Origin: Kaistella sp. 97-N-M2
GTDB taxonomy: Bacteria > Bacteroidota > Bacteroidia > Flavobacteriales > Weeksellaceae
DNA length: 64,000 bases
Direction of reading: 5' to 3'
NCBI RefSeq assembly: GCF_021513235.1
Contig: NZ_CP090976.1
Location: 682,001 to 746,000 of the forward strand
The notes under the pieces were generated by a model. It was not told the origin of the DNA and did not search any database. It saw only the letters and a program-made list of their open reading frames with translations. The position numbers were made by a program, and so were the translations under genes. This document shows positions 6,433-16,156 of the stretch, one piece after another (the stretch's first letter is position 1; every line of letters begins with the position of its first letter).

Positions 6433-7095
6433 ATGAAAACGAACGGGCAAGACAAAAAATACACGGAAATCTTTCAGGAACTGAAAGACGAAAAAATGAC
6501 CTGGGATTTTGAAGATTTTTTGGCTGAAACTGAGAAACCGAAGAAAAATATACCCTTGGTTTCAAAAACAAAAGGCAGCACTCTTCCGAAAATATTTCTA
6601 ATGGCAGCAAGTCTTGTACTGCTTGTTTCCCTTGGAATTTTCTTCAACAAAAATAACCGGTCGAACATCGATGAAAAAGACACTTTGGTAAAAAACGAAA
6701 TCCTGAAACAGAAAAACAGTTTTGGAAACGGCACCGAGATCGTGGCGCTGCAAACCAAAGATTCTGTAAATGTAGTTTCCGACAGCTTGCTCTCCGATTC
6801 AACTTCTTTTAAATATGATGCCGATGTCGTAGAAAAAATTCTGCCAAAAAGAGGCCGCATCCGACGCGTTTCCCAACCGCAGTACGTTCAAAATTCTCCG
6901 GAAAAATCTGCAAAAAAACCCGCGGAGAAAAATATCGACTACAAATCCAATTTCGTCATCATCAACGGTCAGAAAATAGAAAGCGAACAGGAAGCCATCG
7001 ATCTCACGAAATACTCCTTCCGCATTCTGTCTGAAAATGTTTCTAAAACAGTGGCCTCTACCGAGGCAATCAACAGCTTTAATAACGATTATTAA
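6433..7095 (+). CDS. Single-pass membrane protein, probable anti-sigma factor
   Basis: The 220-residue protein has a soluble acidic N-terminus (about 50 residues, 'FQELKDEKMTWDFEDFLAETE'), one transmembrane helix ('IFLMAASLVLLVSLGIFF', about 54-72) and a long polar C-terminal region outside the membrane. This cytoplasmic-TM-periplasmic plan and its position right after the sigma gene fit an anti-sigma factor, but no ZAS zinc motif or FecR domain is visible, so the role is inferred from context. Confidence 0.75.
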   Translation: MKTNGQDKKYTEIFQELKDEKMTWDFEDFLAETEKPKKNIPLVSKTKGSTLPKIFLMAASLVLLVSLGIFFNKNNRSNIDEKDTLVKNEILKQKNSFGNGTEIVALQTKDSVNVVSDSLLSDSTSFKYDADVVEKILPKRGRIRRVSQPQYVQNSPEKSAKKPAEKNIDYKSNFVIINGQKIESEQEAIDLTKYSFRILSENVSKTVASTEAINSFNNDY

Positions 7096-7107
7096 AAATT
7101 AATTATC

Positions 7108-8379
7108 ATGCAAAAATTACTTATCATATTCGCCCTCTTCTTTTCGCATTTCTTCCTGATTAATGCGCAGAAAGACAAACTGGATCAGCTTTTCGAAAAA
7201 TACCAGGAATCGGACGGCGTTACTTCCATAAAGATCGCCAAACCCATGTTCAATATGCTGAACAAGCTGAACATCGACGATGCCGAACTGGACCAGATCA
7301 AGCCCTTGCTCAGCAAAATTAATGGTTTGCGAATTCTGATCGTCGAAAAACCCGAAGCTCCTGCAACGCCTGGCAGCGGGGACCAAATGAAATTCAATTC
7401 ATTCCAAAAATTGCAATCGGACATTACCAGCTCCATCAAAAACATGAAGTATGAGGAACTGATGACGGTTCACAGCAAAGACAACAAGATTAAATTTTTG
7501 TCGTCCGACGCCGAAAACGGGATCTTAGACAACCTGCTTTTAAGCATTAATTCTGAAGGAAATACGGTTTTAATGATGCTGGACGGAAAAATCTCGATGG
7601 ATGATGTGAATAAACTGGTGAATGAAGCCCAGAATTCCGCGCCCATCAGTACGGTGATGACCGAAAACATCAGTTCGAACAGCGCTACGCAGGTCCGAAA
7701 CGTGGGAAAATTTACAGGAGTTTCTGTTTCAAGCGGAATTAAAGTGAATTATACGCAAGGAAATAACCAATCTGTAGTTGTAGAAACCGATCCGAACATG
7801 CAGCAATACATTTCTACCGAAGTTGAAAATGGCATTCTAATCATCGCAGTGAAAAATAAAAACAATAAAAACCTAAACTTTAAAAAGTTGCTTGTAACCG
7901 TTGAAGCACCGCGGCTAACGTCTGCGAAAGTATCTTCAGGTTCGCTTTTCAGCACCATGAACACCATTAACGAAAACGATTTCGACGCAGAAATTTCTTC
8001 CGGTGCCAACATGAACGCAGATCTGAATATCAAAAACGCCGTCAACGTCGATATCAGTTCCGGTTCCAGCGTCAGACTGGATGTAAAAGCAAAAACTTTT
8101 ATGCTCGACGGAACCAGCGGATCGATGTCCACAATCAATGGAAGTGCAGACAAAGTTTCTATCGACTTAAGCAGCGCCGCCGCTTGTAACGCACAGAATT
8201 TGGTTGGGCGCAATGTTACTGCCAATGCTTCTTCGGGCGCCAACATAAAAGTTCAGGCTCTGGAAACGCTGGCCGGCACAGCAAGTTCAGGCTCCTCGAT
8301 CCGGTACAAAGGAAATCCCCAGATTTCCGGCGGTGCTACAAAAACCTCCAGCGGCGGAAGCATTAAACCTTTAAACTAA
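7108..8379 (+). CDS. Secreted DUF4252 plus GIN (DUF2807) domain protein
   Basis: 423 residues with a signal peptide ending at INAQ. Residues about 25-180 form a DUF4252-type region ('QLFEKYQESDGVTSIKIAKPMFNML'). From about 200 on, 'NVGKFTGVSVSSGIKVNYTQGNNQSVVVETD' opens a DUF2807 'head GIN' beta-solenoid with repeated SSG turns (SSGANMNAD, SSGSSVRLD, SSGANIKVQ, SSGSSIRYKG). It is probably periplasmic or outer-membrane associated; biochemical role unknown. 12 nt after the anti-sigma gene and 5 nt before another DUF4252 gene. Confidence 0.88.
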   Translation: MQKLLIIFALFFSHFFLINAQKDKLDQLFEKYQESDGVTSIKIAKPMFNMLNKLNIDDAELDQIKPLLSKINGLRILIVEKPEAPATPGSGDQMKFNSFQKLQSDITSSIKNMKYEELMTVHSKDNKIKFLSSDAENGILDNLLLSINSEGNTVLMMLDGKISMDDVNKLVNEAQNSAPISTVMTENISSNSATQVRNVGKFTGVSVSSGIKVNYTQGNNQSVVVETDPNMQQYISTEVENGILIIAVKNKNNKNLNFKKLLVTVEAPRLTSAKVSSGSLFSTMNTINENDFDAEISSGANMNADLNIKNAVNVDISSGSSVRLDVKAKTFMLDGTSGSMSTINGSADKVSIDLSSAAACNAQNLVGRNVTANASSGANIKVQALETLAGTASSGSSIRYKGNPQISGGATKTSSGGSIKPLN

Positions 8380-8384
8380 ACATC

Positions 8385-8909
8385 ATGAAAAAACTATATC
8401 TTGTACCTCTAAGCTTCGTTCTGCTCCTGTCTTTTCAATCCTGCATGGTTTCTACAAAACCAAAAATGGATTTCTTCGCTAACTCCAATTATGCGACCTC
8501 AGGCGCAAAATTCACAAGCGTTAATGTGCCGATGTTTCTCGCGAAACCAATTGTGAAACGAGCTTTAAGAGAAGATGCCGAAAATGAAGACCTCATTAAC
8601 CTCATTAAAAAAGTCTCCGATATAAAGGTGATGACGGTAGAAAATGGGAATGACAAAATGATCGCGGATTACGCCAAATTTCTAACTCAAAATAATTACG
8701 AGGAATGGATGACCATTCGGAAAGAAAAAGAAACCATTAATTTTCAGGCGCGGCAAAAAGGCGAAGAAATCCGCAAACTTCTCATTACAGTTGCCTCGGG
8801 CAGTGATCTGGTTTACGTCGACATCTCCGGAAAATTCACGGCCGATGATATATCCAGAATCATCAATTACTCCGAAAAAAATGATGTAAAAAAATTAGTG
8901 ACCAAATAA
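8385..8909 (+). CDS. DUF4252 lipoprotein
   Basis: 174 residues with a lipobox at the end of the signal (LSFQSC, Cys about 20). The body carries DUF4252 features shared with the preceding protein: a 'KVMTVENGNDKMIADYAKFLTQNNYEEWMTIRKEKETINFQARQKG' stretch and a final 'DISGKFTADDISRIINY'. Last gene of the sigma-factor operon; ECF operons with DUF4252 genes recur in Flavobacteriia, function unknown. Confidence 0.88.
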   Translation: MKKLYLVPLSFVLLLSFQSCMVSTKPKMDFFANSNYATSGAKFTSVNVPMFLAKPIVKRALREDAENEDLINLIKKVSDIKVMTVENGNDKMIADYAKFLTQNNYEEWMTIRKEKETINFQARQKGEEIRKLLITVASGSDLVYVDISGKFTADDISRIINYSEKNDVKKLVTK

Positions 8910-8927
8910 ATTTTTTGTTGTAAATAT

Positions 8928-8970
8928 AAAAGCAGGTGCTGAAAGATATTTCGGCACCTGCTTTTTTTTG
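8928..8970. terminator. Bidirectional terminator between the sigma operon and the TonB receptor
   Basis: Stem AGCAGGTGC (8931-8939) / GCACCTGCT (8954-8962) with A-tract before and T-tract after, so it can serve both convergent transcripts. Confidence 0.88.
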
Positions 8971-8978
8971 AATTATAT

Positions 8979-10947
8979 TTAAAGCTTAAATTTAATTCCG
9001 CCGTTAAAAGTTCGGCCTTCAACATGCGTCCAAATCTCATCGAACTGCGGATTTTGGTGCGTGCCGGAAACGACGGGTTTGTACCTGCCCTGTCTTGTAT
9101 CTGTAAAGTTTTCCAGATTAAGAAAGATAGAAAACCTGCCGAAATATTTCTCAACCATAAAACCAAGTTCCCAGTAAGGCTGTGTCAGTTGGCGATTATA
9201 GAGGATTTGCCGGTCTGTGAAATACCCCTCAAAACCAGCTTTGTAATTGCCTTCTTTCTCCGCGATTAAGGCTAAGTTTACTTTACTTTTCGGTACCAAT
9301 GGCAGCTTTTGCGTGTCTGGAAGATATTCTGCTTTCGTATTCGTAAAAGTGTAGCCTGCGAATAATTTGATGAAATCTTTGTAGATAAATTTCAAATTCG
9401 TTTCAAAACCTTTACTGTAAACGTTCGAATCGGTGTTCCTTAAATCGAATGTTCCGTCAATATTGTCATTTAAAATAATTGAGTTTTTCAGCTTCGTGTA
9501 GAAAAACATCTGATTTAAACTTAACTTAAAATCATCGCCCAAATTCGTTTTGAAGTTAACGTCTGCAGTTGCCCCCAAACTTTTTTCGGAAGAAACATTT
9601 TGCAAAGGCCGAAGATTTTGATAATTAAAAGTATCGGTTTGTTCCGTAAAAGTCGTCGGCGTTTTGTAGCCGAAACCACCACCAATTCTGCTTGTGAACT
9701 TCGGTGAAATCAGGAAAAGAAAAGAAGTTTTGGGTAAGAAAAAATTTTCAGATTTCGTGTAAAGCGGATTGCTGTAATTCACAAAATCGGTTCGGATTCC
9801 GTTTTCAATCTTTAAAAAATCCGCCACATCCCAGGTATGTTGCGCATAAATCCCCGAAGTTTGAGTTTGTAAATTCAAATTAAATACTGGATTTGAATTT
9901 TGCTTAAACTGATCCAAAATATAATTTCCACCTAAAATAAAAGTTTGCTTTTCGCCGGATTTACTCCAGGATAGATCCGAATAATAATTCTGGTTATTTC
10001 CGCTGAACTTATAACCCGGAACTTCAATTTTCCGCTCGAAAATAGCAAAAGCACTTTTGTAATTTAACGCAGAATTATTGCCGAATTTTTTCTCAAATTC
10101 CAGCGTTGTCGTATTTCTTAGGCTTTTGTTTTGCTCGAAATAAGGATGATTTGCGTTTCTTTCTCCTTTGATGTACTGCAGATCTCCACCGAGACGGTCT
10201 CCTTTCGTGAAAGCATTACCAAGAATAATCTGCGCATCTCCCGGAAGGTAAAAAAACAGTTTCGGGTGAATGGTGAAATCCACCGATTTTGGCAATTCGG
10301 AAAAATCGTCCTCATCAACATCGAAAGCTTTTTGGTTATTATAAGTTGCGAGAAAAGTGTAGCCGAAATTCTTTGATCTTTTCGACGCAAAAACGCCGAA
10401 ATTAACCAAACCGGTATTCGCATAATTGGTCAAAATATTCAAATCCTGCTTTTCACGCGGCGTTCGGGAAATAAAATTAATAACGCCCGCAATCGCGCCG
10501 GCGCCAAATAGTGGAACTCGGGCCTTTGATGATTTCAACCTGTTTCAAATCCAACGGAGGAATTTCCAGAATGCTCAAGCCATTGGCAAAGTTGCCAAAA
10601 CTTGGAAATCCATCTTTTAAAATCTGCGTATATCTGCCATCCAAACCCTGAATTCTGATGCTGGAATTTCCTGAAGTTGCAGATGTTTGCTGCACCGCGA
10701 TCCCGGTACTTTCGTGCAGAATCATGGCAACATTTGAAGGTCGCATATTGGCTTTCTCGTCGATTTCCTCCAGTTCGATGGTTTCTACTCTGGTCGGCGT
10801 ATTTGCGATGGTTCGGCTGGTTCGAGTGGAATTGATGATGACTTCCTCAATATCATTTTCCCGTTCCCGGGCGGTCTTTATGGTGTCGTTTTGCGCAAAC
10901 GAAAAGGAGCACAGCTGAATTGCTGTGAAGAAAAATATTTTTTTCAT
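8979..10947 (-). pseudogene. TonB-dependent receptor, frameshifted near the end of the plug
   Basis: Two overlapping reading frames on the minus strand together make one receptor. The 5' part (10947 down to about 10510) has a signal peptide, 'IEEVIINSTRTSRTIANTPTRVETI' and the plug up to 'LKQVEIIKGPSST'. The expected continuation, FGAGAIAGVINFISRTPRE followed by a full beta-barrel ending in 'GRTFNGGIKFKL', is in another frame starting about 10507. Between codon ACT and codon TTT only one base is left, so two bases appear lost (or one gained). No homopolymer explains it. Could be a true null allele or an assembly error. Substrate unknown; the DUF6660 gene upstream is the usual partner. Confidence 0.85.
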
Positions 10948-10993
10948 TAAATATAATTAAGTTAAAATGTTAGCGAATAAATTCAATAAAATC

Positions 10994-11314
10994 TTAACTT
11001 AATTTGGGCGGCTGCCAGATTCCTAAAGGTATTTTGGAAAGCGTAAATAATTGGAAATCCGAAATTTTAGTAGAAGGCGCTGCGATCTTTACCTCAGAAA
11101 TCTCCGCCAATTTTTGATCCAAAACTTTCACAATTCCACAACAGGAACATGTGCAAAAAACGGAACAGGCGTCAAAATCTGAATGCTGCGAATCTCCGGA
11201 CTTTTTCTCCACAGCAGTTGTGGACGAACCTGAAAACTGCGAAACCTCATCGTTACACGGCACGGTAACAAGAATGGCAAAGAAGAGCGATAAAAAAAGA
11301 GAAATGAATTTCAC
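10994..11314 (-). CDS. DUF6660-like small cysteine-rich exported protein
   Basis: 106 residues beginning at a GTG start: hydrophobic N-terminus with a cysteine (LVTVPCND), a central Cys-rich patch (FDACSVFCTCSCCG) and the characteristic end GIWQPPKLS. This matches small proteins found just upstream of TonB receptors in Flavobacteriia. The cysteines could bind metal, but that is inference. It precedes the receptor gene by 46 nt and its -7 box lies only 4 nt from the GTG. Confidence 0.75.
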   Translation of the reverse strand: MKFISLFLSLFFAILVTVPCNDEVSQFSGSSTTAVEKKSGDSQHSDFDACSVFCTCSCCGIVKVLDQKLAEISEVKIAAPSTKISDFQLFTLSKIPLGIWQPPKLS

Positions 11315-11318
11315 ACGT

Positions 11319-11326
11319 CAAAGGTA
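11319..11326 (-). promoter_or_regulatory. -7 box abutting the DUF6660 start codon
   Basis: TACCTTTG on the minus strand, then ACGT, then GTG. The predicted transcript would be leaderless or nearly so. Confidence 0.5.
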
Positions 11327-11432
11327 AGTTTTTTGTAAAATTTGTAGAAGTGATTTATGTTAGGTTTTTTCTTCCTTAAATTAAATTAAGTTCATAAAAA
11401 AATGAAGATTTTCATTTTAGCAAAAAATACCT

Positions 11433-11440
11433 TAATTTTG
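11433..11440 (+). promoter_or_regulatory. -7 box of guaB
   Basis: TAATTTTG ends 14 nt before the guaB ATG. Just upstream is an 8-bp inverted repeat AAAATGAA / TTCATTTT (11399-11406, 11411-11418) that could be an operator. Confidence 0.55.
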
Positions 11441-11454
11441 CACAGAAAGTAAAG

Positions 11455-12915
11455 ATGTCTATCCACAACAAAATCGTAGAAACTGCCATCACTTTCGATG
11501 ACGTCCTTCTAATCCCTTCTTATTCAGAAGTTTTACCTAATCAGGTTTCCCTAAAATCACGACTTTCCGATAAAATTACGCTTAATGTTCCCATCGTTTC
11601 CGCTGCAATGGATACGGTTACGGAAGCAGAAATGGCCATCGCTTTGGCAAGAGTCGGCGGTATTGGGTTTATCCACAAAAATATGCCTATTGAGGAACAG
11701 GCGACGCAGGTTTACAATGTAAAACGTTCCGAAAACGGAATGATCTCCGATCCGGTAACGCTTTCCAAAGATCATACTTTGGCCGAAGCGAAGGAATTAA
11801 TGGCAAGATTTAAGATTTCAGGACTTCCCGTGGTGGACGATACCAACACTTTAATTGGCATCATCACCAACCGCGATGTAAAATATCAGGAAAATCTGGA
11901 GGCGAAAGTGGAAGAATTAATGACGAAAGATAAACTCATCACGTCCAACAAAGCCACGAACCTCGATGAAGCCAAGCAAATTCTCCTTCGCAACCGCGTG
12001 GAGAAACTTCCTATCGTAGACAAGGATTTTAAACTCGTTGGTCTCATTACCATTAAAGATATCGACAATCAAACGGAATATCCAAACGCGAACAAAGACG
12101 CCAACGGCCGTTTGATCGTAGGCGCCGGCGTAGGTGTGGGCGAAGATACGATTGAGCGCGTTACCGCTTTGGTAAAATCCGGCGTTGATATTATTGCGGT
12201 AGATTCCGCCCACGGACATTCCAAAGGCGTTTTGGATAAAGTTGCAGAACTCCGTAAAAACTTTCCCGATCTGGATATTGTGGGAGGAAATATTGTGACG
12301 GCCGAAGCCGCGAAAGATCTTATCGAAGCCGGCGCGAATATCCTGAAAGTCGGCGTTGGTCCGGGTTCCATCTGTACAACGCGGGTCGTTGCCGGCGTTG
12401 GGGTTCCCCAACTTTCCGCTATTTACAATGTTTTCGAATATGCAAAAACTAAAAACGTAGCCGTAATTGCCGATGGTGGCGTGAAACTTTCCGGAGATAT
12501 TGTGAAAGCTTTAGCTTCCGGTGCCAGCGCCGTTATGCTCGGTTCTCTTTTAGCAGGAACCGATGAAGCTCCGGGCGAAGAAATTATTTTCCAGGGACGG
12601 AAATTTAAAGCCTACCAGGGAATGGGCTCGCTTTCGGCCATGAGACGCGGCGGAAAAGAAAGATATTTCCAGAGTGAAGCCAAGAAATTTGTACCGGAAG
12701 GTATTGAAGGTCGCGTTCCGCACAAAGGAAAACTGGAAGAAGTTGTTTTCCAGCTTACGGGTGGAATCCGTGCGGGGATGGGTTATTGCGGCACAAAAGA
12801 TATCGAAACCTTACAAAACGACGGAAAAATGGTGATGATCACCGGAAGCGGTTTAAAGGAATCGCATCCACACGACGTCATTATTACGCAGGAAGCACCG
12901 AATTATTCCCTGTAA
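11455..12915 (+). CDS. guaB: Inosine-5'-monophosphate dehydrogenase
   Basis: Oxidises IMP to XMP with NAD, the committed step to GMP. 486 residues: N-terminal '[16 protein letters not shown]', two CBS domains at about 95-210 ('[17 protein letters not shown]', '[17 protein letters not shown]'), '[15 protein letters not shown]', the catalytic loop '[20 protein letters not shown]' with active-site Cys, the '[17 protein letters not shown]' flap and '[15 protein letters not shown]'. Full length with all domains. Stands alone with its own promoter. Confidence 0.98.
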   Translation: MSIHNKIVETAITFDDVLLIPSYSEVLPNQVSLKSRLSDKITLNVPIVSAAMDTVTEAEMAIALARVGGIGFIHKNMPIEEQATQVYNVKRSENGMISDPVTLSKDHTLAEAKELMARFKISGLPVVDDTNTLIGIITNRDVKYQENLEAKVEELMTKDKLITSNKATNLDEAKQILLRNRVEKLPIVDKDFKLVGLITIKDIDNQTEYPNANKDANGRLIVGAGVGVGEDTIERVTALVKSGVDIIAVDSAHGHSKGVLDKVAELRKNFPDLDIVGGNIVTAEAAKDLIEAGANILKVGVGPGSICTTRVVAGVGVPQLSAIYNVFEYAKTKNVAVIADGGVKLSGDIVKALASGASAVMLGSLLAGTDEAPGEEIIFQGRKFKAYQGMGSLSAMRRGGKERYFQSEAKKFVPEGIEGRVPHKGKLEEVVFQLTGGIRAGMGYCGTKDIETLQNDGKMVMITGSGLKESHPHDVIITQEAPNYSL

Positions 12916-13008
12916 AAAACAAATTTTAGGTGTTTAATAGAAATGCCGGAGGTCATCTTCGGTATTTCTCTTTTAAATATTTGTTATATTTACTTTTTAT
13001 TCGAAATA

Positions 13009-13464
13009 ATGAAACGATTCCTGCTGCTTCTCACTTTTCTGCTCTTCATTACATGCGATGTACTGCCCACCAACCGTCCGGTCTATCGCCCCGGTTCATC
13101 CGGTTCAAACACCTCGAATCCTTCCCATAATGAGAGAAGCGAATTTGCAGCTTTAATGGAGAAAGATAAAATTAATAAAAAACACGTGAATGCAGAAGTT
13201 CTTACCTATTTACTCAACGATACAGATCCCGCAGAAAGCCACACCGCCGCCGTCATCGAAAATACTTCGGGTTGTGATATCATCGTAAGAATGGTGGGAA
13301 TCTCAAATAATCAAATCTACAATCTGCCCATTTCAGCGCACACGAAAAATCAGTTTGTTGTTCAAAAAGGAAATTACACCGTGAAATCGAATATTTGCGG
13401 CGGCAATTACTATTCTCAAAAATACCTGACCGATCCGCTGATCCTGAAACTTTCGGCGAATTAA
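13009..13464 (+). CDS. DUF6759-type lipoprotein (paralogue 1 of 3)
   Basis: 151 residues from ATG 13009 (an upstream in-frame ATG at 12943 would put the signal peptide internally). Signal 'RFLLLLTFLLFITC' ends in a plausible lipobox Cys. After a Ser/Pro/Asn linker comes 'HVNAEVLTYLLND', then a beta-rich domain with 'AVIENTSGCDIIVRMVG', 'YNLPISAHTKN', 'VVQKGNYTVKSNICGG' that aligns with the C-terminal domains of the proteins at 27486 and 28882. It lacks their AHPDDP region. Function unknown. Confidence 0.82.
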   Translation: MKRFLLLLTFLLFITCDVLPTNRPVYRPGSSGSNTSNPSHNERSEFAALMEKDKINKKHVNAEVLTYLLNDTDPAESHTAAVIENTSGCDIIVRMVGISNNQIYNLPISAHTKNQFVVQKGNYTVKSNICGGNYYSQKYLTDPLILKLSAN

Positions 13465-13572
13465 CGTTTAAAAGCGAGTCGCGCAAAACCTTAGATTATT
13501 TAGAAAAGAAATAAACACTTCAGCGCTGATAAAACTCATACGTTAAAACTTTCAAACCATCTTTATTTCGGA

Positions 13573-13580
13573 TAAATTTG
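13573..13580 (+). promoter_or_regulatory. -7 box of the nirK operon
   Basis: TAAATTTG ends 31 nt before the nirK ATG. No obvious FNR-type TTGAT-N4-ATCAA site was found close by. Confidence 0.55.
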
Positions 13581-13611
13581 TCCTATTAAAAAACAGTAAA
13601 ATATTCTTCAA

Positions 13612-14646
13612 ATGAAACACCTAGTAACAAGCTTCGCATTGGCTCTTTTAACCCTTCAGGCATGTAAACAAAATGCTTCCGATGGGTCCGCCGGAAAGAC
13701 TGAAAATGCAATGGAAATTAAAGTGAGCGGCGAAACAGAAAATCAGAAAGCCGTAAATCCACCCACGGTTCCTGCACCAATTGGCGACCGCGCCGCAAAA
13801 AAAGTAATCGTGCACCTGGAAGCCACCGAAGAAGAGGGCGAATTGGCGGACGGCGTTACTTACAAATTCTGGACTTTCAACAGTACCGTTCCGGGTTCAT
13901 TTATCCGAATCCGAGTGGGCGACGAAGTTGAACTTCACCTTAAAAATGCGAGCAACAGCGTAATGCCGCACAATATCGATCTTCACGCCGTGAATGGTCC
14001 TGGTGGCGGTGCCGAAGCAACCAATGTGGCACCGGGAAAAGAAGCGATATTTAATTTTAAAGCTTTAAATCCGGGACTTTTTGTCTACCACTGTGCGGCA
14101 GCGCCCGTTCCTCTGCACATTGCGAACGGAATGTACGGTTTAATTTTGGTGGAACCGGCAGGCGGTCTGGCTAAAGTTGACCGCGAATACTACATTATGC
14201 AGGGAGAGTTTTACACGAAAGGAAAAACCGACGAAAAAGGACTGCAGGAGTTTGATCAGGACAAAGGCGTGGACGAAAGACCGACGTACGTAGTTTTCAA
14301 CGGCAAGAAAAACGCTTTGATGGGTGCAAACGCACTACAGGCGAAAGTTGGCGAAACCGTACGGATTTTTGTGGGTAATGCGGGACCAAATCTCGTTTCT
14401 TCTTTCCACGTGATTGGGGAGATCTTCGACAAAGTATACGCAGAAGGCGGCTCTAAGTTTAACGAAAACGTGCAGACAACCGTTATTCCCGCAGGTGGCG
14501 CAGCAATGGTTGAATTTAAAGTTGAAGAACCGGGCGAGTACGTGATTGTAGACCACTCTATTTTCCGCGCCTTCAATAAAGGTGCGATCGGTAAGTTGAA
14601 AGTGACGGGTGAGAAAAACCCTAAAGTTTACCATAAAGTACAGTAA
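13612..14646 (+). CDS. nirK: Copper-containing nitrite reductase (lipoprotein form)
   Basis: Reduces nitrite to nitric oxide at the cell envelope. 344 residues, two cupredoxin domains. Type 1 copper ligands can be read as His120, Cys161, His169 and Met174 (MPHN, YHCAAAP, PLHI, NGMYG). Type 2 ligands are His125, His160 and His315 (NIDLH, YHC, VDHS). The catalytic pair Asp123 and His266 (SSFHVIG) is also present, so all key residues are intact. The signal ends in lipobox LQAC (Cys18). It opens an operon with a NirV-like protein and a SCO protein. No nitric oxide reductase gene is in the window. Confidence 0.96.
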   Translation: MKHLVTSFALALLTLQACKQNASDGSAGKTENAMEIKVSGETENQKAVNPPTVPAPIGDRAAKKVIVHLEATEEEGELADGVTYKFWTFNSTVPGSFIRIRVGDEVELHLKNASNSVMPHNIDLHAVNGPGGGAEATNVAPGKEAIFNFKALNPGLFVYHCAAAPVPLHIANGMYGLILVEPAGGLAKVDREYYIMQGEFYTKGKTDEKGLQEFDQDKGVDERPTYVVFNGKKNALMGANALQAKVGETVRIFVGNAGPNLVSSFHVIGEIFDKVYAEGGSKFNENVQTTVIPAGGAAMVEFKVEEPGEYVIVDHSIFRAFNKGAIGKLKVTGEKNPKVYHKVQ

Positions 14647-14682
14647 TCGAGAATTTAAATACCATCAAAAAAAGAAACTGCA

Positions 14683-15531
14683 ATGTCAAAAATTTTTAAA
14701 ATATTTCTGTGCATCGGCAGTTTCTTTTTTATTTTTCAGGCCTGTTCGAAAAAACCGGCGGGAACTAAGGAGAAAGATGCTTCAACTTTTTCCACAAAAG
14801 AAATCCAAATCACGCCAAATGTGAAAATGGTTTCCATTAAAGGCGGAAAATATCTGCCCTTTTACGGAGACAGTTCTTTGGTGGAAGTTCAGGATTTTCT
14901 TCTGGATGAAAGACCTGTAACGAACGCAGAATTTTTAGATTTCGTAAAGAAAAATCCGAAATGGAAACGCAGCAACATTAAAACACTTTTTGCAGACGAC
15001 ACGTATCTGAAAAACTGGCAGGATGACGAAACGCTTCCCAAAAATGCGGACCCTGAGGCGCCTGTAACATTTGTTTCCTGGTTTGCGGCAAAAGCTTTCG
15101 CTAAAAGTGCTGGTAAAAGACTTCCAACTTTAGACGAATGGGAATACGTGGCGATGGCCGACGAAGAAAGTGCAAACGCGCGGAACAAATCCGAATATTC
15201 TGCACACCTCATCAATCTTTATAATGAAAAATTGAGAGAGAAAAAGAAAGTACAACTTTCAAAACCCAATTACTACGGCGTTTACAATATGTTCGATCTG
15301 GTTTGGGAATGGACGGATGATTTTAATTCGATTATGACCACCGCAGATTCCCGAACCGGCGACTTCGATGACAAGGGACTTTTCTGCGCATCGGCAGCCA
15401 CAAGTGCGGCAGATGTGCTGAATTACGCATCATTTATGCGGTACGCCTTCAGATCGAGTTTAAAAGCGAATTACACGGTCGAAAATCTTGGTTTTAGATG
15501 TGCAAAAGACCTTCAAAAAAATTCAAAATGA
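14683..15531 (+). CDS. nirV: NirV-like SUMF1/FGE-domain lipoprotein
   Basis: 282 residues, lipobox FQAC (Cys about 21). The body has the formylglycine-generating-enzyme-like fold: 'MVSIKGGKYLPFYGD', 'VQDFLLDERPVTNAEFLDFVKKNPKWK', 'APVTFVSWFAAKAFAKSAGKRLPTLDEWEYVA', 'GVYNMFDLVWEWTDDFNS' and the terminal 'NLGFRCAKD'. nirV genes sit next to nirK in denitrifiers and are thought to assist maturation; function is not proven. 36 nt after nirK and overlapping the next gene by ATGA. Confidence 0.88.
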   Translation: MSKIFKIFLCIGSFFFIFQACSKKPAGTKEKDASTFSTKEIQITPNVKMVSIKGGKYLPFYGDSSLVEVQDFLLDERPVTNAEFLDFVKKNPKWKRSNIKTLFADDTYLKNWQDDETLPKNADPEAPVTFVSWFAAKAFAKSAGKRLPTLDEWEYVAMADEESANARNKSEYSAHLINLYNEKLREKKKVQLSKPNYYGVYNMFDLVWEWTDDFNSIMTTADSRTGDFDDKGLFCASAATSAADVLNYASFMRYAFRSSLKANYTVENLGFRCAKDLQKNSK

Positions 15532-16103
15532 AAAAATTATTCATCATTCTCTTTTCTTTTTTCCTTTGTTTCGGCTGTACGGAAAATCAGGAAGAGAAAG
15601 AGATCGTTAATGAAAAAACAGCCGATTCCATTTTTTTACTGGATTCTAAATGGCAGAATCAGGAGGGTAAAGAAATGAAGCTGGAAGATTTAAAAGGCAA
15701 AAACCTTGTCATAGCGATGATCTTCACGAGTTGCCAAACGGCGTGTCCGCTTTTGGTTGCAGACATGAAAAAAGTAGAATCGAAGATTGATGCCAAAAAA
15801 CTGAAAGAAACGTCGCTAGTTTTAATTACCATCGACCCGGAAAACGATACGCCCGAAGTCTTGAAAAAATACGCTCAGCAAAGAAATATGGAAGGCGAAC
15901 CCTGGATTTTCCTGCGAACCGACCTCGAATCAACGCGCGAGTTTGCGAATGTTTTGGCGGTGAAATACAAAAAAATTACACCCATTATCTTTTCCCACTC
16001 CAACATCATCAGTATTTTTAATAAAAAAGGTGAAATGATTAGTCAGGAAGAAGGAACGGTAAATTTCGACGCCATAGCAAAAACCGTGAACGGGTTGAAA
16101 TAA
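15528..16103 (+). CDS. SCO1/SenC-family copper chaperone lipoprotein
   Basis: 191 residues from ATG 15528, which overlaps the nirV stop (ATGA, translational coupling). Lipobox CFGC (Cys17). Thioredoxin fold with the copper-binding CxxxC (TSCQTACP, Cys69 and Cys73) and the distal His (IIFSHSN). SCO proteins deliver copper or reduce cysteines at copper sites; here the partner is most likely NirK. A terminator follows directly. Confidence 0.93.
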   Translation: MKKLFIILFSFFLCFGCTENQEEKEIVNEKTADSIFLLDSKWQNQEGKEMKLEDLKGKNLVIAMIFTSCQTACPLLVADMKKVESKIDAKKLKETSLVLITIDPENDTPEVLKKYAQQRNMEGEPWIFLRTDLESTREFANVLAVKYKKITPIIFSHSNIISIFNKKGEMISQEEGTVNFDAIAKTVNGLK

Positions 16104-16116
16104 AATACTTGCCATT

Positions 16117-16153
16117 AAAAAAGCCTGCAAAATTAATAGTTGCAGGCTTTTTT
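16117..16153. terminator. Bidirectional terminator after the nirK operon
   Basis: AAAAAAGCCTGCAA (16117-16130) and TTGCAGGCTTTTTT (16140-16153), 9-nt loop. Also ends the convergent DUF4407 gene. Confidence 0.9.
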
Positions 16154-16156
16154 GTT

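Noticed and set aside
12943..13008. Upstream ATG 12943 as the start of the first DUF6759 protein
   Set aside because: It would place the lipoprotein signal 22 residues inside the chain; ATG 13009 gives a normal signal.
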